Positions 50,846 through 64,000 of a stretch of 64,000 nt of DNA are shown piece by piece; position 1 is the first letter of the stretch, and each line of letters begins with the position of its first letter. This stretch comes from JASBTN01 sp965228805 (GTDB lineage: Bacteria > Pseudomonadota > Alphaproteobacteria > Rhodobacterales > Rhodobacteraceae). Below the pieces are notes generated by a model. The model was not told the DNA's origin. It worked only from the letters and a program-made list of their open reading frames with translations, and made no database searches. Made by a program: the position numbers and the translations under genes. The stretch covers positions 3,534,001-3,598,000 of the forward strand of contig NZ_CBDDIE010000003.1 in NCBI RefSeq assembly GCF_965228805.1, in the 5' to 3' direction.

Positions 50846-51616
50846 TCAGGGGGCGAAGGGGAGGATATCGACCTCTTCGCCCTGGAACCGCGCCACCTGC
50901 CCAGGCAGCAGCTCGGTCCAATCCCCCTCGTCGCTTTCCAGAGGTTCGGATACCACCGCCCAACCGACGCGCGTCTGCGACCAGCGATAATAGACCGTCG
51001 GTGCGATCTCATCCGAAGAATAACGCGCCGCCCAAAGCGTTTCGCCATCCGAGAAGGCCGCCGACAAGCGCATGTGCGGCGTTCCGCCATGGGCGCGCGA
51101 CAGACCCTCGAGCTGACGCACGGAAGCTGCAAGCCCCGCGACCGGGTCCTGCCCCCCTGCCCCCAACATCAGCAGGAACAGCACCTCGCTGTCCGTTGCC
51201 CCCTTGCGATGCGCGTAGAGCTCATCCGGGATCAGCATATCCGCCTTCTTGCGAAAGCACTCGAACCCGCCGACCTGACCGTTGTGCATGAAGCTCCACT
51301 TGTCGACGGCAAAGGGATGGCAGTTGTTGCGGCTGGTCGCCGTGCCGGTCGAGGCGCGTACATGGGCCAGAAACAGCCCTGATTGCACTTGCTCAGCCAG
51401 AGACCGAAGGTTCGGATCGGACCAGGCCGGATAGACATCGCGAAACAACCCCGGCTCGGGCCGGTGACCATACCAGGCCACACCGAACCCGTCCGCGTTG
51501 ATGGCGGTCTTGGCCTCCTCGGCGTCCTGGCTTTGCACGACAAGCGAATGTCCCGGGTTCGAGACGACATCCTCGATGAAGATCGGTTGCCCCAGATAGG
51601 CGGCCCAACGGCACAT
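50846..51616 (-). CDS. class II glutamine amidotransferase (EgtC/YafJ-like)
   Basis: A 256-residue Ntn-hydrolase. The nucleophile is Cys2 (MCRWAAYLGQP), with the glutamine-site motifs HVRASTGTATSRNNCHPF and WSFMHNGQVGGF. It lacks a synthase domain, so it acts alone or with a partner on an unknown substrate. The gene ends 4 bases after the convergent icd stop. Confidence 0.88.
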   Translation of the reverse strand: MCRWAAYLGQPIFIEDVVSNPGHSLVVQSQDAEEAKTAINADGFGVAWYGHRPEPGLFRDVYPAWSDPNLRSLAEQVQSGLFLAHVRASTGTATSRNNCHPFAVDKWSFMHNGQVGGFECFRKKADMLIPDELYAHRKGATDSEVLFLLMLGAGGQDPVAGLAASVRQLEGLSRAHGGTPHMRLSAAFSDGETLWAARYSSDEIAPTVYYRWSQTRVGWAVVSEPLESDEGDWTELLPGQVARFQGEEVDILPFAP

Positions 51617-51772
51617 ATGAATACCCCAGTGATTTTGTCAGCCTTTAATCACGGTTTTTAAATTTACTCAACCCCAGCGCCGAAACCGGGGTCGCGATTG
51701 AACTGCAATGGCGTCGCGCGCAGACTGGACAGGCCGAGCGTCAACGCCCAAAAGAGGGCAAAGGAGCGCGCG

Positions 51773-52102
51773 ATGCAGTACCTCATCCTCTTTGTCGCGG
51801 TGGTGTTCGAAACCATCGGCACCTCGGCCCTGCAGGCCAGCCAGCAGTTCAGCCGCCTTGGCCCGTCAGTGACCGTGGTCGTGGCCTATGTGATCAGCTT
51901 CATCCTGCTGGGTTGGGCGCTGAAATTCATGCCGGTGGGCATCGCCTATGCGATCTGGTCGGGCCTGGGCATCGTGCTGATCGCCGGGATCGGTTATGCA
52001 GTCTTCGGCCAGCGGCTGGACCTGCCCGCCTTGCTGGGTCTTGCGCTGATATTGGCCGGGATCGTGGTAATTAACCTGTTTTCTTCTACGGCGTCGCACT
52101 AG
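51773..52102 (+). CDS. SMR family small multidrug transporter
   Basis: A 109-residue four-helix protein of the EmrE type. The membrane-embedded Glu13 lies in LFVAVVFETIGTSALQAS, with the helix 3-4 signature GIAYAIWSGLGIVLIAGIGYAVFGQRLDLPALLGLALILAGIVVINL (parts). It works as a dimer exporting cationic compounds in exchange for protons. AAGGAG lies 6 bases upstream of the ATG. Confidence 0.93.
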   Translation: MQYLILFVAVVFETIGTSALQASQQFSRLGPSVTVVVAYVISFILLGWALKFMPVGIAYAIWSGLGIVLIAGIGYAVFGQRLDLPALLGLALILAGIVVINLFSSTASH

Positions 52103-52165
52103 GGGCTAGCAATTCGCCCCCATCCACGTTATCCGCGCGCCAACTCTTCTGAAAAGGCGCGTATC

Positions 52166-53986
<1,821 letters not shown>

Positions 53987-54006
53987 GCGCCTGAGATAGA
54001 ACGACG

Positions 54007-54032
54007 AAAGGGCCCCAGTTGGGGCCCTTTTT
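54007..54032 (+). terminator. intrinsic terminator of typA
   Basis: AAAGGGCCCC-AGTT-GGGGCCCTTTTT, 20 bases after the stop. Confidence 0.93.
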
Positions 54033-54070
54033 GTTAGACTATTTGTGCAAGCAGCGGGGCGAGAACGCGC

Positions 54071-54358
54071 CTACTCGCTGGTCTCGACGATCAGCAGCTC
54101 CCGCTCGGACGCATCGCGCGCGTGGTTCAGCGCTTCCTGGTATTCGGGGCTGTGGTAACAGGCCTCGGCGGCCTCGACGCTATCGAACTTGGCAACCACA
54201 TTGCGCGGGCGCTCCTTGCCCTCGAGCTGCACGTAACGCCCGGCGCGGGCAATGAAGTGCCCGCCGTGTTTGGCAATGGCCGGTCCGGCCAGCTTGGCAT
54301 ATTTGCCATAGGCCTCTTCATCGGTGACGGTGACATGGGCAATCCAGAGCGCAGGCAT
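54071..54358 (-). CDS. DUF1330 family protein
   Basis: A 95-residue ferredoxin-like fold protein: ALWIAHVTVTDEEAYGKYAKLAGPAIAKHGGHFIARAG (part) and VAKFDSVEAAEACYHSPEYQEA. The family is dimeric, related to antibiotic monooxygenase-like folds, function unknown. It lies downstream of alaS on the same strand, behind a terminator-like hairpin. Confidence 0.88.
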   Translation of the reverse strand: MPALWIAHVTVTDEEAYGKYAKLAGPAIAKHGGHFIARAGRYVQLEGKERPRNVVAKFDSVEAAEACYHSPEYQEALNHARDASERELLIVETSE

Positions 54359-54372
54359 GGTCTCTCCTATGG

Positions 54373-54409
54373 AAAAAGGGCGCGAACCCATGCAGGTTAC
54401 GCGCCCTTT
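54373..54409 (-). terminator. terminator between alaS and the DUF1330 gene
   Basis: On the minus strand AAAGGGCGCG-TAACC-TGCAT-GGGTT-CGCGCCCTTTTT: a long stem ending in a T-run, 34 bases after the alaS stop. Confidence 0.82.
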
Positions 54410-54442
54410 CCGTGTCTCAGCAAGCGGTATTTGACCGGATGG

Positions 54443-57094
<2,652 letters not shown>

Positions 57095-57179
57095 GGTCGT
57101 CTGTCTCTGATGGGCGTTCGGCTTGGTTTACAAGGGGCGGGCGGTGCTGTCCACAGGTGGTTGCTGCGGCTGCACATGC

Positions 57180-57208
57180 AAAAAGGCCGGGCAATGGGCC
57201 CGGCCTTT
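57180..57208 (-). terminator. terminator of recA
   Basis: On the minus strand AAAGGCCGGGC-CCATT-GCCCGGCCTTTTT-type hairpin with a T-run, 27 bases after the recA stop. Confidence 0.88.
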
Positions 57209-57234
57209 GCGATACTTGGGATTTCCGCGAGGGA

Positions 57235-58314
57235 TCAGACCTCGACCAACCCGTCATCCTCGTCCCGGGCGCCCGGCGGCATGTCGAAATCCAACCCGTG
57301 GGCCGCGCGGATCTTGTCTTCGATCTCCAAAGCCACGCGGGGGTTTTCACGCAGGAAGGTCTTGGCGTTCTCACGCCCCTGCCCGACGCGTTCGTCGCCG
57401 TAGCTGAACCAGGCGCCCGACTTGTCGACCACGCCGGCCTTCACGCCCAGGTCCAGAAGCTCGCCCATCTTCGAGATGCCTTCGCCATACATGATGTCGA
57501 ACTCGACCTGTTTGAACGGCGGGGCCACCTTGTTCTTCACCACCTTGACGCGGGTCGCGTTGCCGACCACCTCATCGCGATCCTTGATCGCGCCGATGCG
57601 GCGAATGTCCAGACGCACGGAGCTGTAGAATTTCAGCGCGTTGCCGCCGGTGGTGGTTTCCGGGCTGCCAAACATGACGCCGATCTTCATGCGGATCTGG
57701 TTGATGAAGATCACCATGCAGTTCGACCGCGCGATCGAGCCGGTCAGCTTGCGCATCGCCTGGCTCATCAGGCGGGCCTGCACGCCGACATTCGAGTCGC
57801 CCATGTCGCCTTCCAGCTCGGACTTCGGGGTCAGGGCGGCAACCGAGTCGACAACCACCATGTTCACCGCGCCCGAGCGCACCAGCGTATCAACGATCTC
57901 CAACGCCTGTTCGCCGGTGTCAGGCTGTGAGATCAGGAGCTCATCCAGGTCCACGCCCAGCTTGCGGGCGTATTGCGGGTCCAACGCGTGTTCGGCATCG
58001 ACGAAGGCGCAGACGCCACCCTTCTTCTGTTCCTCTGCCACGCAATGCAGGGTCAGGGTCGTCTTGCCCGAGCTTTCCGGGCCATAAATCTCGATGATCC
58101 GCCCCTTCGGCAGACCGCCGATCCCCAACGCGATATCCAAGCCCAGCGAGCCGGTCGAGGTCGCCTCGATCTCCGCCACCGGGTTGTCGGCGCCGAGCTT
58201 CATGATCGAGCCCTTACCGAACTGGCGTTCAATCTGGGCCAGGGCCGAATCCAGAGCTTTCTGTTTATCGCTGTCGCGCTTCTTGTCCATGTCGAGCAGG
58301 TCCGCAATTGCCAT
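57235..58314 (-). CDS. recA: recombinase RecA
   Basis: A 359-residue protein of the usual length. Walker A is GPESSGKTTL, Walker B VVVDSVAAL, and the MAW-like and L1/L2 loops are present (INQIRMKIGVMFGSPETTTGGNALKFYSS, parts). It catalyses strand exchange in repair and triggers LexA self-cleavage in the SOS response. The start at 58314 (MAIADLLDMDKK) is the family start and follows a GGAAGAAAC sequence. An SOS box lies at the transcription start. Confidence 0.98.
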   Translation of the reverse strand: MAIADLLDMDKKRDSDKQKALDSALAQIERQFGKGSIMKLGADNPVAEIEATSTGSLGLDIALGIGGLPKGRIIEIYGPESSGKTTLTLHCVAEEQKKGGVCAFVDAEHALDPQYARKLGVDLDELLISQPDTGEQALEIVDTLVRSGAVNMVVVDSVAALTPKSELEGDMGDSNVGVQARLMSQAMRKLTGSIARSNCMVIFINQIRMKIGVMFGSPETTTGGNALKFYSSVRLDIRRIGAIKDRDEVVGNATRVKVVKNKVAPPFKQVEFDIMYGEGISKMGELLDLGVKAGVVDKSGAWFSYGDERVGQGRENAKTFLRENPRVALEIEDKIRAAHGLDFDMPPGARDEDDGLVEV

Positions 58315-58364
58315 TGTTTCTTCCCTTATCCCATAGCCAACCGGGGTCGGCAATGATGGCTGGT

Positions 58365-58379
58365 GTTCTTGCCTTGTTC
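58365..58379. promoter_or_regulatory. LexA-binding SOS box of recA
   Basis: GTTC-N7-GTTC (GTTCTTGCCTTGTTC), exactly the direct-repeat LexA site known for alphaproteobacteria. It lies just downstream of the -10, covering the predicted transcription start. Confidence 0.88.
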
Positions 58380-58383
58380 TCAT

Positions 58384-58412
58384 CTTATGAGACCAAAACA
58401 CGAACAATTCAA
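58384..58412 (-). promoter_or_regulatory. recA promoter
   Basis: On the minus strand TTGAAT (58407-58412), 17 bases, CATAAG (58384-58389), positioned so that LexA bound at 58365-58379 would block initiation. Confidence 0.6.
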
Positions 58413-58536
58413 GTAAAACTCTATGGATATGACCCTGCGAGAAATACATGACCAAATGGTTAACGGAACTCGCAAAGGTGGAAAGACCGCCGTCCCGTCG
58501 GGGAAGGCGCCCATATTCTTCAAGGAATTCTGGATG

Positions 58537-61104
58537 TTAGTGCAATTGCCGCTGTACGGTTTCCGTAAGCTCCGATAGCGAGAAGGGCTTTGGCAGGAAG
58601 ACCGAATTCGGAATGCGCGCCTGGTGTTCGGCCACACTGTCCTCGGCATAGCCCGACACGAAGACGACTCGCACTCCTGGCCGATCCTCCAGCGCCTTGG
58701 TCACCCAGGTCGGACCGTCCATGCCCGGCATGATCACGTCAGTCACAAAGACATCCACCTTGAGCGACGTATCTTCCAGCGTCTTCAACGCCTCTTCCGC
58801 GTTTTCCGCCTCAAGCACGGTATATCCACGCATGCGCAGGGCGCGTGACGCGAAGGCGCGAACGGGGGCTTCGTCCTCGACCAGAAGAACAATCCCCCCA
58901 TCCGAGACCGGCTCGTGGGTCGGTTTGGGAAGTGTCGGGGCGGGGACCATATCGGCAGCAGGCACGTTGTTCTCGGCAACGACCGAGACCTCTGGCGCCC
59001 CTTCCACAGGAGTCGCGGCGCGACTGATGGCGGCAAGAAGCGCCGCATCATCGCCCCGCGCCACGGCAGGTGGCAGTGATGGTTCGGAGGGCTCCTCCGC
59101 CGCAAACGGCGCGACGTCGGGGCGTTCCTCCACGGCGGGTTCGGACGGCGATTCCCCGGATGCCTCCCCAGGAGCTTCTGCGGGCAGGCCGTCTTGCGCG
59201 GCCAGGTCCGCCTCTCCTTCCTGATAGACCGGGAAGTAGAGCGAGAAGGTCGTACCCTGCCCCGGCACAGAATCGACAAAGATGAAGCCGCCAGTCTGCT
59301 TGATGATCCCATAGGCCATGGACAGGCCCAGCCCGGTGCCCTGCCCAGCCCGTTTGGTGGTAAAGAAGGGTTCGAAGATCTTCGGTAGCTTGTCCGCGGG
59401 AATGCCAGTGCCCTGATCGATGACGCGCACGGTCACGTAATCGCCTGGCGGCACACTGGCACGATCGCGCTCAAGTGGTTTGTCCAGGAACACGTTGCGC
59501 GTTTCGATCCGCACTTCGCCCCCGTCGGGCATGGCGTCACGCGCGTTCACCACGAGGTTCATCAACACCTGATCGAGCTGCCGCCGGTCGGCACGAATGG
59601 GCAGCAGGTCATTGTCGTGGCTCAGATCCAGCCGCACCTTTTCGCCCACCAAGCGGTTCAACAGATGGGTCAGGTCACCCAGCGAGTCGGTGAGGTCCAC
59701 CCGCTCCGGTCGCAACGTCTGCTTGCGTGAGAAGGCGAGCAGTTGTCCGACCAGCGAGGCCGCGCGATTGGCGTTCTGGTGGATCTGCGCCAGGTCCGCA
59801 TATTCCGGATCGCTTTCGTCATGGTTCATGAGAAGCAGGTCGCAATGACCGGAAATGGCCGTCAGCAGGTTATTGAAATCATGGGCGACGCCGCCGGCCA
59901 ATTGACCGATGGCCTGCATCTTCTGGCTCTGAACGAACTGCGCCTCGAGCGTCTTGAGCTCTGTCGCGTCATGCAGCACGGCGACCAGCGAGACGCCGTT
60001 CTCCTCGACCACCTGACCCAACGAGATCTGCAGGAACACCTCATCCTCGGGTTTCACGGCACGCACGACTTCGGAGCGACCAAGATGGCGGCCGGCATTG
60101 GCCTCGCGAAGCCATTCGGAGACCGGGCGGCCCAGCCCCTCGACCTGATCGGCCAACAGAGACCCCACAGCCTCGGGATCGTTCAGCAAAGCACGGGCGC
60201 GCTGGTTGGCCATCTGGATGTCGCCTTCCGGCCCGAGTTTCAGCAGCGGAACGGGCAACCCGTCGACCACGCCCCACTCGCCCGGCTTGACCACGGCGGT
60301 CTGAGGTTCGGGCAGCAGGTAAAGCTCGCGCCGACCCGCAGAGCTGGAGATCTCGGCCACCATGGCGCGCACTGGGCCGTCCTTGCCGGCCACCTGCATC
60401 ACTTCGCCCGCACGGATCGGAAGGTCGCTGAAGACCCGGTCCAGTGTTGTTTCACGCCCGCCCAGAAGGCGGCGAAGCGCCTCGTTCATGAAGAGGATCG
60501 TTCCGGTGCGCGACACGGTCATCATCGGCAGGCTGATATTCTCTCCGGTGCGACCCGCAGGCCCCCGGTCGCCCATGTCTTCAAGCCGCCAGAGATATCC
60601 ATCCTCGCCCACCAGATGCACGGACAGGCGCATGTGGCCACGGCGCAGCACCACGTCCTCGCGCGCAGCCCCCTTTGCCTGGGCCTTGTTCTGCAAACGA
60701 TAGAGTACCGCCGCCGGAGAGGCGAAAAGATCACCGAGGGCAGAGATCAGCGTCTCGCCATCCTTGCCGCCGAACCGTTCGACCGCCGCCAGGTTCTGAT
60801 AGCCGATCTGGCCGTCCGCATCGGTGGTGAAACTGGGCGCCGCATCATGTTCAACGAAGGCGGAGACGGTGCGAAAGAGCTCCTTCTGCGCGTGACGGAA
60901 CCGTCGGGCCATGCCGAAGACCATCAACGTCAGGGCCAAAAACGTGCTCCCGACAAGCGCCAATCCGATCTGTGCCAGGAACATCGGGACCGCCCAAGCC
61001 GCACCAATGAACAGCAAAGCCAGTAACAGCAGATATCCCGCCTTGGGAGACAGGTCGATGGCGGCCTGGGTCAGTGGCCGCGGTGTGAGCGCCGGATGCG
61101 ACAC
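58537..61104 (-). CDS. cckA: cell-cycle hybrid histidine kinase CckA
   Basis: An 855-residue hybrid kinase. Two N-terminal membrane helices (about 22-65) are followed by PAS-like domains (to about 390), HisKA with the phospho-accepting His in LAGGVAHDFNNLLTAISGH, an ATPase domain (VVNARDAMPDGGEV, DQGTGIPADKLPKIFEPFFTTK, GTGLGLSMAYGI) and a C-terminal receiver domain (FVTDVIMPGMDGP with the acceptor Asp). The domain order and H-box match CckA, which sends phosphate through ChpT to CtrA. A 120-residue Glu/Pro/Ala-rich linker separates kinase and receiver. Confidence 0.93.
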   Translation of the reverse strand: MSHPALTPRPLTQAAIDLSPKAGYLLLLALLFIGAAWAVPMFLAQIGLALVGSTFLALTLMVFGMARRFRHAQKELFRTVSAFVEHDAAPSFTTDADGQIGYQNLAAVERFGGKDGETLISALGDLFASPAAVLYRLQNKAQAKGAAREDVVLRRGHMRLSVHLVGEDGYLWRLEDMGDRGPAGRTGENISLPMMTVSRTGTILFMNEALRRLLGGRETTLDRVFSDLPIRAGEVMQVAGKDGPVRAMVAEISSSAGRRELYLLPEPQTAVVKPGEWGVVDGLPVPLLKLGPEGDIQMANQRARALLNDPEAVGSLLADQVEGLGRPVSEWLREANAGRHLGRSEVVRAVKPEDEVFLQISLGQVVEENGVSLVAVLHDATELKTLEAQFVQSQKMQAIGQLAGGVAHDFNNLLTAISGHCDLLLMNHDESDPEYADLAQIHQNANRAASLVGQLLAFSRKQTLRPERVDLTDSLGDLTHLLNRLVGEKVRLDLSHDNDLLPIRADRRQLDQVLMNLVVNARDAMPDGGEVRIETRNVFLDKPLERDRASVPPGDYVTVRVIDQGTGIPADKLPKIFEPFFTTKRAGQGTGLGLSMAYGIIKQTGGFIFVDSVPGQGTTFSLYFPVYQEGEADLAAQDGLPAEAPGEASGESPSEPAVEERPDVAPFAAEEPSEPSLPPAVARGDDAALLAAISRAATPVEGAPEVSVVAENNVPAADMVPAPTLPKPTHEPVSDGGIVLLVEDEAPVRAFASRALRMRGYTVLEAENAEEALKTLEDTSLKVDVFVTDVIMPGMDGPTWVTKALEDRPGVRVVFVSGYAEDSVAEHQARIPNSVFLPKPFSLSELTETVQRQLH

Positions 61105-61213
61105 GTCTATCCCCCTGTTCTTGATTCGTCGGTCAGGGATATTTCGCAGGGATTCTGTTAAGCCCCGATTAACAACGGCGCAAAAGCAACCGCCAGTTGA
61201 CTTAATCAGCAGA

Positions 61214-62371
61214 CTATTCGCGCGTCAATGCCGCAAGGTAAAACCCATCCGCCCCGTCGAGCGGGGTGAGGCGGGTTTCATGGATCATTTTCCATCCCGG
61301 ATTGCGGGCTTGGAAGTCCCTGAGTTGGTCGCTGTTTTCGCAGTTGAGCAGCGAACAGGTGGCATAGGCCAGAGTGCCCCCCGGCGCGACCATTTCATAA
61401 GTTTTGTCCAGAATTCGGGCCTGTATGACGCAAAGTTCATCCAGACGTGCTTGGGTCAGTTGCCATTTTCCCTGCGGCGATCGGCGCCAGGAACCTGCAC
61501 CCGAACAGGGCGCATCAAGTAGCACCAGATCAAAGGGGCCGTCCGCAGCGGGATTGCGGCTCTGCCTGATACGCACGCCCGCGCGTTCGGCGCGTGCCGG
61601 AAGGTCGCGCATGCGGGCGGGATTGATGTCATGGGCCGTGACCTTGGCCCCCAAAGCGGCCAGGGCCAGCGCCTTGCCGCCACCACCCGCGCAGTAGTCC
61701 AGGACACGCATACCGGGGCGGATCTCCAGACCTTCCAGGATTGCTTGAGAGGCTGCGTCCTGAAGTTCGATCAACCCGTCGGCAAAGGCGCAGCTTCCGG
61801 CAACTTTCCGTTCCCCTTCCGTGACTTGCAGAGCGGTCTTGGCAAGGGAATGCGGGACGGCAGCGATACCCTCCGACGCCAGAGCCTCTTGCGCGGCTTC
61901 CCGCGTGGTACGGGCGAGGTTGGCGCGCAGAAAGACCGGCGCACGCGGGCGCAGGGCATCACAGATGACGTCGAGATCAGCACCAAGTGACCGCCCAAGC
62001 TCGGGCAGAAGCCAATCGGGCATGTCCAGCGCCTCGCCCTGCGAGAGCGGCGCGGGCTGGTGGTCATGTTCCTCCGCTGACAGCACGGGCGGGGCATAGC
62101 CTTCGCCAGAGAAGAGCGCGGAAGGATCGCGCCCGGCGGCCCGTTCGGCGCCGATCATCACGGCCCGCCCGGTCATGCCGCCGCCCAGAGCCGCGCAACT
62201 GCGCAGCGCACGCAGCGCACCGAAGACATGGTCGCGGATCGCCGCCCGATCCTTCGATCCGGCAAAGCGATGGCTGCGCGCCCAGGTGGTCAGGCACTGC
62301 TCGACATTGGCGCCCGCAAGCACCTCGTCGAGCACCTCGATCGCCGCCGCCACACGGGCGCCGGGGGTCAC
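61214..62371 (-). CDS. RsmB/NOP-type RNA (cytosine-C5) methyltransferase
   Basis: A 385-residue SAM-dependent methyltransferase. A NusB-like N-terminal part is followed by the Rossmann domain with VLDYCAGGGGKALALAALG, AHDINPARM and the two catalytic motifs DAPCSGAGSWRR (Pro-Cys) and YATCSLLNCEN (Thr-Cys). It methylates cytosine in rRNA or tRNA. The start is GTG, behind AAGGTGA. It lies 39 bases downstream of guaB, a common pairing in this group. Confidence 0.92.
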   Translation of the reverse strand: MTPGARVAAAIEVLDEVLAGANVEQCLTTWARSHRFAGSKDRAAIRDHVFGALRALRSCAALGGGMTGRAVMIGAERAAGRDPSALFSGEGYAPPVLSAEEHDHQPAPLSQGEALDMPDWLLPELGRSLGADLDVICDALRPRAPVFLRANLARTTREAAQEALASEGIAAVPHSLAKTALQVTEGERKVAGSCAFADGLIELQDAASQAILEGLEIRPGMRVLDYCAGGGGKALALAALGAKVTAHDINPARMRDLPARAERAGVRIRQSRNPAADGPFDLVLLDAPCSGAGSWRRSPQGKWQLTQARLDELCVIQARILDKTYEMVAPGGTLAYATCSLLNCENSDQLRDFQARNPGWKMIHETRLTPLDGADGFYLAALTRE

Positions 62372-62410
62372 GAAATCACCTTAACTTTGACGCGCAAGCC
62401 ATTCATTCAA

Positions 62411-63859
62411 TTAGCCAATCCGGTAGTTTGGGCTTTCACGCGTGATCTGCACGTCGTGCACGTGGCTTTCCTTCAGACCAGCGCCCGTGATCTTCACGAA
62501 ACGGCAGTTCTGACGCATCTCGGCGACGGTGCCATTGCCGGTGTACCCCATGGCCGCGCGCAGACCGCCGACCAGCTGGTGGATGACGGTCCCGGCGGGA
62601 CCTTTGTAGGGCACCTGGCCTTCGATCCCTTCGGGCACCAGCTTGTCGCTGGCCGCGTCCTTCTGGAAGTAACGGTCGGCGGAGCCACGGGCCATCGCGC
62701 CCAGCGAGCCCATGCCGCGATAGGCCTTGAACGAGCGGCCCTGGTACAGGATGACCTCGCCCGGGCTTTCATCGGTGCCCGCGATCATGCTGCCGACCAT
62801 GGCACAGGAGGCCCCGGCGGCAATGGCCTTGGCGAAATCGCCCGAGAACTTGATGCCGCCATCGGCGATGACGGGGATGTCGCCCGCCTCTTTCGCGCAA
62901 TCGGAAATGGCGGTCAGCTGCGGCACGCCCACGCCCGCCACCATGCGGGTGGTGCAGATGGAACCCGGGCCGATCCCGACCTTGACCGCATCGGCGCCCG
63001 CATCAATCAGCGCACGGGTGGCCGCCGCCGTGGCGACGTTGCCCGCCACGACCTGTTGTTCGGGGCGATAGGCCTTGATGCGTTTCACCGCCTCGATCAC
63101 GCCTTCGGAATGGCCGTGCGCCGTGTCGACCACGACGATATCGACACCGGCATCGATCAGCGCCTTGGAGCGTTCAAAGCCGCTGTCGCCCACCGAGGAA
63201 GCCGCGGCCACACGCAAACGACCCAGATCGTCCTTGCAGGCGGTCGGGTTCAAGACGGCCTGTTCGGTGTCCTTGAGCGTCAGCAGACCGGTCAGCTTGC
63301 CGTCGCCATCGGTGACCAGCAGTTTCTCGATCCGGCGCGCCTTCATCAGGCTCTTGGCCTCTTCAAGGTCGGCGGGCTCCTGCAGCATGGCCAGGTCGTT
63401 CGAGGTCATCATGACGCTGACCGGCGTATCGTCCGAGGTGGCGAAGCGCATGTCGCGGTTGGTCACGATGCCGACCACGCGGCCTTCGGCATCGACCACC
63501 GGGAAGCCGGTTACGCGATACCGTTCCTGCAGCGCCTTGGCATCAGCCAAGGTCTGGTCGGCGGTGAGCGTGATCGGGTTGTAGACGATGCCGCTTTCGA
63601 ACCGTTTCACCCGGCGCACTTCACGCGCCTGCTGTTCCACGTCGAGGTTCTTGTGAATGACCCCCATGCCGCCGGCCTGGGCCATGGCAATGGCCATGCG
63701 CGCCTCGGTCACCGTGTCCATGGCGGAGGACAGAAGCGGGATGTTCAGGGCGATGGATTTGGTGACGAATGTGGTGGTGTCCGCCGTGGTCGGCAGGACA
63801 TTACTGGCAGCGGGAACCAGCAGCACGTCGTCAAAGGTAAGGGCCTCGCGAATCTCCAT
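62411..63859 (-). CDS. guaB: inosine-5'-monophosphate dehydrogenase
   Basis: A 482-residue TIM-barrel enzyme that oxidises IMP to XMP, the first committed step of GMP synthesis. Two CBS domains (about residues 90-205) are inserted in the barrel. The catalytic Cys is in GPGSICTTRMVAGVGVPQ, and the flap motif is GMGSLGAMARGSADRYFQ. The start at 63859 (MEIREALTFDDVLLVPAAS) fits the family; a longer start at 63892 would add residues not seen in relatives. GGAGACGCC precedes the ATG. Confidence 0.96.
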   Translation of the reverse strand: MEIREALTFDDVLLVPAASNVLPTTADTTTFVTKSIALNIPLLSSAMDTVTEARMAIAMAQAGGMGVIHKNLDVEQQAREVRRVKRFESGIVYNPITLTADQTLADAKALQERYRVTGFPVVDAEGRVVGIVTNRDMRFATSDDTPVSVMMTSNDLAMLQEPADLEEAKSLMKARRIEKLLVTDGDGKLTGLLTLKDTEQAVLNPTACKDDLGRLRVAAASSVGDSGFERSKALIDAGVDIVVVDTAHGHSEGVIEAVKRIKAYRPEQQVVAGNVATAAATRALIDAGADAVKVGIGPGSICTTRMVAGVGVPQLTAISDCAKEAGDIPVIADGGIKFSGDFAKAIAAGASCAMVGSMIAGTDESPGEVILYQGRSFKAYRGMGSLGAMARGSADRYFQKDAASDKLVPEGIEGQVPYKGPAGTVIHQLVGGLRAAMGYTGNGTVAEMRQNCRFVKITGAGLKESHVHDVQITRESPNYRIG

Positions 63860-64000
63860 GGCGGCGTCTCCTTGGGAGTTTTCGTTTGGCACGTCCCTAT
63901 CTCATGGGTTGGGCAGTTTGGAAAGGGTGTTTCTGGCGGATTTGCGCCTTTGCCAACGGATATTGCGCGAAAGCCGAATGGTGATTGACAAGTGCCCCGC

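Overview
The window is chromosomal core-genome DNA of an alphaproteobacterium of the order Rhodobacterales (Roseobacter/Rhodobacter group). Supporting signs are the high GC content, the block dusB-ntrB-ntrC-ntrY-ntrX-trkA-trkH-hfq-hflX, the block cckA-recA-alaS, an alphaproteobacterial LexA box (GTTC-N7-GTTC) at recA, fused ispDF, NtrC and NtrX proteins without the sigma-54 contact loop, and DUF1127 and MocR-type genes. I saw no insertion sequence, prophage, CRISPR array or rRNA operon, and one tRNA gene (Arg-CCG).

Layout. 1-5.2 kb: a truncated beta-hydroxyacid dehydrogenase, a membrane-anchored penicillin/AHL-type acylase, then hflX and hfq. 5.3-15.6 kb (minus strand): TrkAH potassium uptake and the NtrBC/NtrYX nitrogen and redox two-component systems with dusB at the head. 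15.7-19.2 kb (plus): ispDF, pgpA, pncC and an Amt ammonium channel. 19.4-25.1 kb: an MmgE/PrpD-like protein, a degenerate metallophosphoesterase, a CorC/TlyC-like protein and a HerA-like ATPase. 25.1-26.1 kb is an RNA-rich gap: a candidate MmgR/suhB-like sRNA, a second possible small transcript, and a cobalamin riboswitch controlling a small Cys-rich DUF1636-like protein. 26.2-33.3 kb covers the cell envelope: IalB-like protein, an ACP/ketosynthase pair beside lpxD, an L,D-transpeptidase divergent from a MepK-like endopeptidase, and a membrane ClpP-like protein. 33.4-35.8 kb: an octaheme cytochrome c with a partner cytochrome b. 36-42.8 kb: amidotransferase, VOC protein with divergent HxlR-type regulator, monomeric isocitrate dehydrogenase, fatty acid desaturase, tRNA-Arg, rplM-rpsI. 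42.8-47.9 kb: MocR regulator with palindromic operators, DUF1127, speD-speE, a lipoprotein and a thioesterase. 48-54.4 kb: enoyl-CoA hydratase, a frameshifted outer-membrane protein, a second (dimeric) isocitrate dehydrogenase whose Shine-Dalgarno sequence lies in a strong hairpin, a class II amidotransferase, an SMR transporter, typA. 54.4-64 kb (minus): alaS, recA, cckA, an RsmB-type RNA methyltransferase and guaB.

Themes. Nitrogen control (NtrBC, NtrYX, Amt), envelope building and remodelling (LpxD, ACP/KS, LdtD/MepK), polyamine synthesis (SpeDE), and DNA damage and cell cycle (RecA, CckA). No large new multi-gene system is evident. The most interesting signals are regulatory RNA structures (icd leader, cobalamin riboswitch with a DUF1636-like protein, intergenic sRNAs), the octaheme cytochrome pair, and several proteins with unusual missing motifs or starts.
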